The position numbers and the translations under genes were made by a program. From positions 496,001 through 560,000 of the forward strand of contig NZ_JAGSPN010000001.1 in assembly GCF_018139685.1 (NCBI RefSeq): a DNA stretch of 64,000 bases, read 5' to 3'. The notes beneath the pieces are model-generated. The model did not search any database. It had not been told where the DNA came from and saw nothing but the letters and a program-made list of their open reading frames with translations. Every line of letters starts with the position of its first letter. Position 1 is the first letter of the stretch. Origin of the DNA: Cognatundibacterium luofuense (GTDB taxonomy: Bacteria > Pseudomonadota > Gammaproteobacteria > Burkholderiales > Burkholderiaceae_D). Below, one piece after another: positions 61,963 through 64,000 of the stretch.

Positions 61963-64000
61963 ATGAGCACACAACCGTCTCAACGCAATGTTCCCTTGCT
62001 TGCCTTTGTTGGCTGCATGGTGTTGATACTGGTAATTGTTATTGTGCAAAGCTGGTGGTCTGTACGCGAAGATCAGGAGAGAACGCTTTCTGAGGCTCGC
62101 CAGAACAGCGAGTTCGCGGTACGCATACTTGAGGAACATGCAAGCCGGGCTTTCAGTGAGTCGGTCAAAGCCATTTCCATGGTCAGCGTAGTGCTAAACG
62201 ATGATCATTCCCATAACCTGAATGGCGAAGCGGTAAGCCAGTTACTAAGGTCTGCTCCGCTTCATACGCAATTTCTTGCTTCTGTCAGTATCTACGATCC
62301 TTACGGGCAGATTCGCCAAACCAGCCGGGCATATGATGTTCAGCAGGATGCGCCAGCTACAAGCCAGCAAATCCGTGATTCGCAAAAATTAAGCTCTTCT
62401 GAGCAATTGGTTATCGGACGCCCACTGAAGGTTAAGAGCAATGGTGAATGGATCTTGCCAGTCACAAAAAATGTCTTCAGCACATCAGGCGAACTGATCG
62501 CCATTGTGCAAGCGGATGTCCGCCTTGCCTATTTTCTCGAGTTCTATGAAATATTGTCCAGAGGAAATCGTGGTGTAATTTCTTTGCACGACTACCAGGG
62601 GCAGTTACTCGCCAGGGCACCATTTGATCAAAGTATTGAATCGCACGTTATAACTGAGCAATGGTTGTTGCGTGCAATTTCAGCAGATCAACAAGATGGC
62701 AGTCTGATAGCGCCGGATATGCAAGGAGCCGATGCGGAGCAGTTATATGCGTTTCGTAAGGTTTCAGGTATTCCTGTTACGTTGGTTTTCTCGCGCAATG
62801 TAGACGATATTTTGCGGGAATGGCACGGACGCATGCATCAGAAAGTCTTGTTCACCGGAACGACATTGCTGTTCATCTTTACCCTCGCCATTATTTTACT
62901 GATTCAGTTAAAGCGATTGCAGGAATCGCGTGAGCGATTTGAAGCAAGTGAAAGCCGATACAGGTTGTTATTTGCTGGTGCACAGGACGCAATTCTGCTG
63001 ATTAACCGGAATTATGAGTACGTTGACTGTAATCCGGCTGCCGTTGAGTTACTAGGGGTGAAAGATGCCAGCTATGTACTAGGGCGTCAGGCAGGAGACT
63101 TCTCAGATACACACCAGAATATCGCTGGAGAATCATTGACAAGCAGCAAACAGCTGGTCAGGAAATATGTTGATCTTGCGTTCAATGGCGAGGTGCAGCG
63201 ACTCGAGTGGGTCATGCAAAGGCATGGCAGTCCTTGCTATATCGAAATAACACTGAGCAAAGTAGAAATTAATAACGAGCCACTGGTATTTTGTGTAGAG
63301 CGTGATGTCAGTGTCAGGAAAAAGTCGGAACAATTACTGGAAGGTCAAAACAGGCTGTTGCAAATGATCGGGGCAAATCAGGACCCGATCGAAATTCTGA
63401 ATGCTGTATGTGATTTTATGCACTCGGTTCGCGTTCGCTGGACTGTCGGTATTCAGTTGCTTAGTGAGGATCAGCGTACTTTTGTTGCTGGCATTGGGAG
63501 TCGTTTTCCTGAATTTATTCATGTGCAGCTAAAGGATCTGCCAGTTACCCATGGCAACGGGCTGTGGAGTGATGCCGCAATGCATGCGAGTCCAGTGCAC
63601 GCTAAAGACTTGCCAAATGATAGTTCAATGCAGTTTGTGAACCAACTTGAACAACTTGCAGTTTATCGGGAAGCATTTTCATGGCCTTTGATGGATAAGT
63701 ATGGCCAGGTTCTGGGATGCTTTACACTCTTATTGCGCGAGGCTGTATTAATTAGCGAAGAAGACCACAGCTTCATAATGTCCATGATAGAAATTGCGAT
63801 CATTGCAATCGAGGCGCGACGATCTGAGCGGAAAATTCTACGTCTTGCGCATTATGACGAGTTGACCGGACTGCCAAACCGATTTCTCTATAACCAGCAT
63901 TTGAGTAAGGCACTTTCTCTTGCAGAAAGAAATCAGACGCAACTGGCGGTGCTCTTTCTTGATCTGGATCGCTTTAAAAATATCAACGATACATTCGGTC
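61963..64000 (+). CDS. Membrane PDC-PAS-GAF-GGDEF signalling protein (3' end outside window)
   Basis: About 679 residues are visible and the frame stays open to the right edge. Order seen: a membrane helix (LLAFVGCMVLILVIVIVQSW, residues 12-31), an extracytoplasmic sensor region to about 285, a second helix (LFTGTTLLFIFTLAIILLI, near 290), a PAS domain (RYRLLFAGAQDAILLINRNY), a GAF-like domain and the start of a GGDEF domain (LRLAHYDELTGLPNRFLYNQ, VLFLDLDRFKNINDTFG). Whether an EAL domain follows cannot be told. The ATG at 61963 follows GAAAGAGT at six bases. Expected role is c-di-GMP turnover in response to an external signal. Confidence 0.9.
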   Translation, partial: MSTQPSQRNVPLLAFVGCMVLILVIVIVQSWWSVREDQERTLSEARQNSEFAVRILEEHASRAFSESVKAISMVSVVLNDDHSHNLNGEAVSQLLRSAPLHTQFLASVSIYDPYGQIRQTSRAYDVQQDAPATSQQIRDSQKLSSSEQLVIGRPLKVKSNGEWILPVTKNVFSTSGELIAIVQADVRLAYFLEFYEILSRGNRGVISLHDYQGQLLARAPFDQSIESHVITEQWLLRAISADQQDGSLIAPDMQGADAEQLYAFRKVSGIPVTLVFSRNVDDILREWHGRMHQKVLFTGTTLLFIFTLAIILLIQLKRLQESRERFEASESRYRLLFAGAQDAILLINRNYEYVDCNPAAVELLGVKDASYVLGRQAGDFSDTHQNIAGESLTSSKQLVRKYVDLAFNGEVQRLEWVMQRHGSPCYIEITLSKVEINNEPLVFCVERDVSVRKKSEQLLEGQNRLLQMIGANQDPIEILNAVCDFMHSVRVRWTVGIQLLSEDQRTFVAGIGSRFPEFIHVQLKDLPVTHGNGLWSDAAMHASPVHAKDLPNDSSMQFVNQLEQLAVYREAFSWPLMDKYGQVLGCFTLLLREAVLISEEDHSFIMSMIEIAIIAIEARRSERKILRLAHYDELTGLPNRFLYNQHLSKALSLAERNQTQLAVLFLDLDRFKNINDTFG

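Noticed and set aside
1-64000. tRNA genes, rRNA genes, CRISPR arrays, prophage or intact insertion sequences
   Set aside because: None seen on reading: no cloverleaf with a TTCRA arm was noticed, no regularly spaced short repeats, no transposase or integrase frame. A covariance scan would be needed to exclude a tRNA fully.

Overview
The window looks like a chromosomal segment of a betaproteobacterium, most likely an Oxalobacteraceae member (Undibacterium, Herminiimonas or a relative). This rests on the proteins and their order: ubiE / Tim44-like / ubiJ / ubiB, a giant DUF3683 FAD/Fe-S oxidoreductase, fmdB / DUF502 / aspS followed by nudB, an endonuclease-phosphatase and clsB, and a fad block with a 3HCDH-first trifunctional-type protein. 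The assignment is inference; no database was searched.

Layout. 1-5.0 kb (minus strand): ubiquinone genes ubiB, ubiJ and ubiE, a Tim44-like protein, then DUF971 and HIT proteins. 5-10.7 kb (minus): a 1322-residue FAD/Fe-S enzyme and a Tat-exported HAD phosphatase. 11.6-15.1 kb (plus): an AT-rich accessory block of small lipoproteins and membrane proteins, with a pair of MITE-like elements inside. 15.5-24.9 kb (plus): a cobalamin riboswitch followed by a tightly overlapping early-cobalt-insertion corrin operon (CbiM-like permease, cobM, cbiX with a His-rich tail, cbiC, cbiD, cbiET, cobI, a split cbiG, cobJ, a 2Fe-2S ferredoxin). 25-30.6 kb: M28 peptidase, SSF symporter, fmdB, DUF502, aspS. 30.7-36 kb: CsgG-like lipoprotein, Crp-type regulator with a DUF2892 protein, nudB, endonuclease/phosphatase, clsB, DUF429. 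36-38.3 kb (minus): PAS-GGDEF protein and an LprI-like protein. 38.8-46.6 kb: S4 RNA-binding protein, TetR regulator and a beta-oxidation block. 47-48.5 kb: a second AT-rich accessory block. 48.9-54 kb: exported nuclease and the RNA-repair locus rtcR / rtcB-rtcA with a clear sigma-54 promoter. 54.9-59.2 kb: membrane Ser/Thr kinase with TPRs, a 147-residue orphan protein and a sigma-54 activator with an FHA-like N-terminus. 59.4-64 kb: a ThDP enzyme, rnpB, and a PAS/GAF/GGDEF protein cut by the window end.

The least expected structure is a family of about 100-bp interspersed repeats with five copies between genes (near 4.0, 11.0, 15.3, 46.7 and 48.7 kb). Four of them, all in the same orientation, bracket the two AT-rich accessory blocks as two pairs. 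A second element, about 86 bp with GCTGATTTA/TAAATCAGC ends, flanks one lipoprotein gene inside the first block. The second candidate for an undescribed system is the kinase / orphan protein / FHA-sigma-54 activator module.
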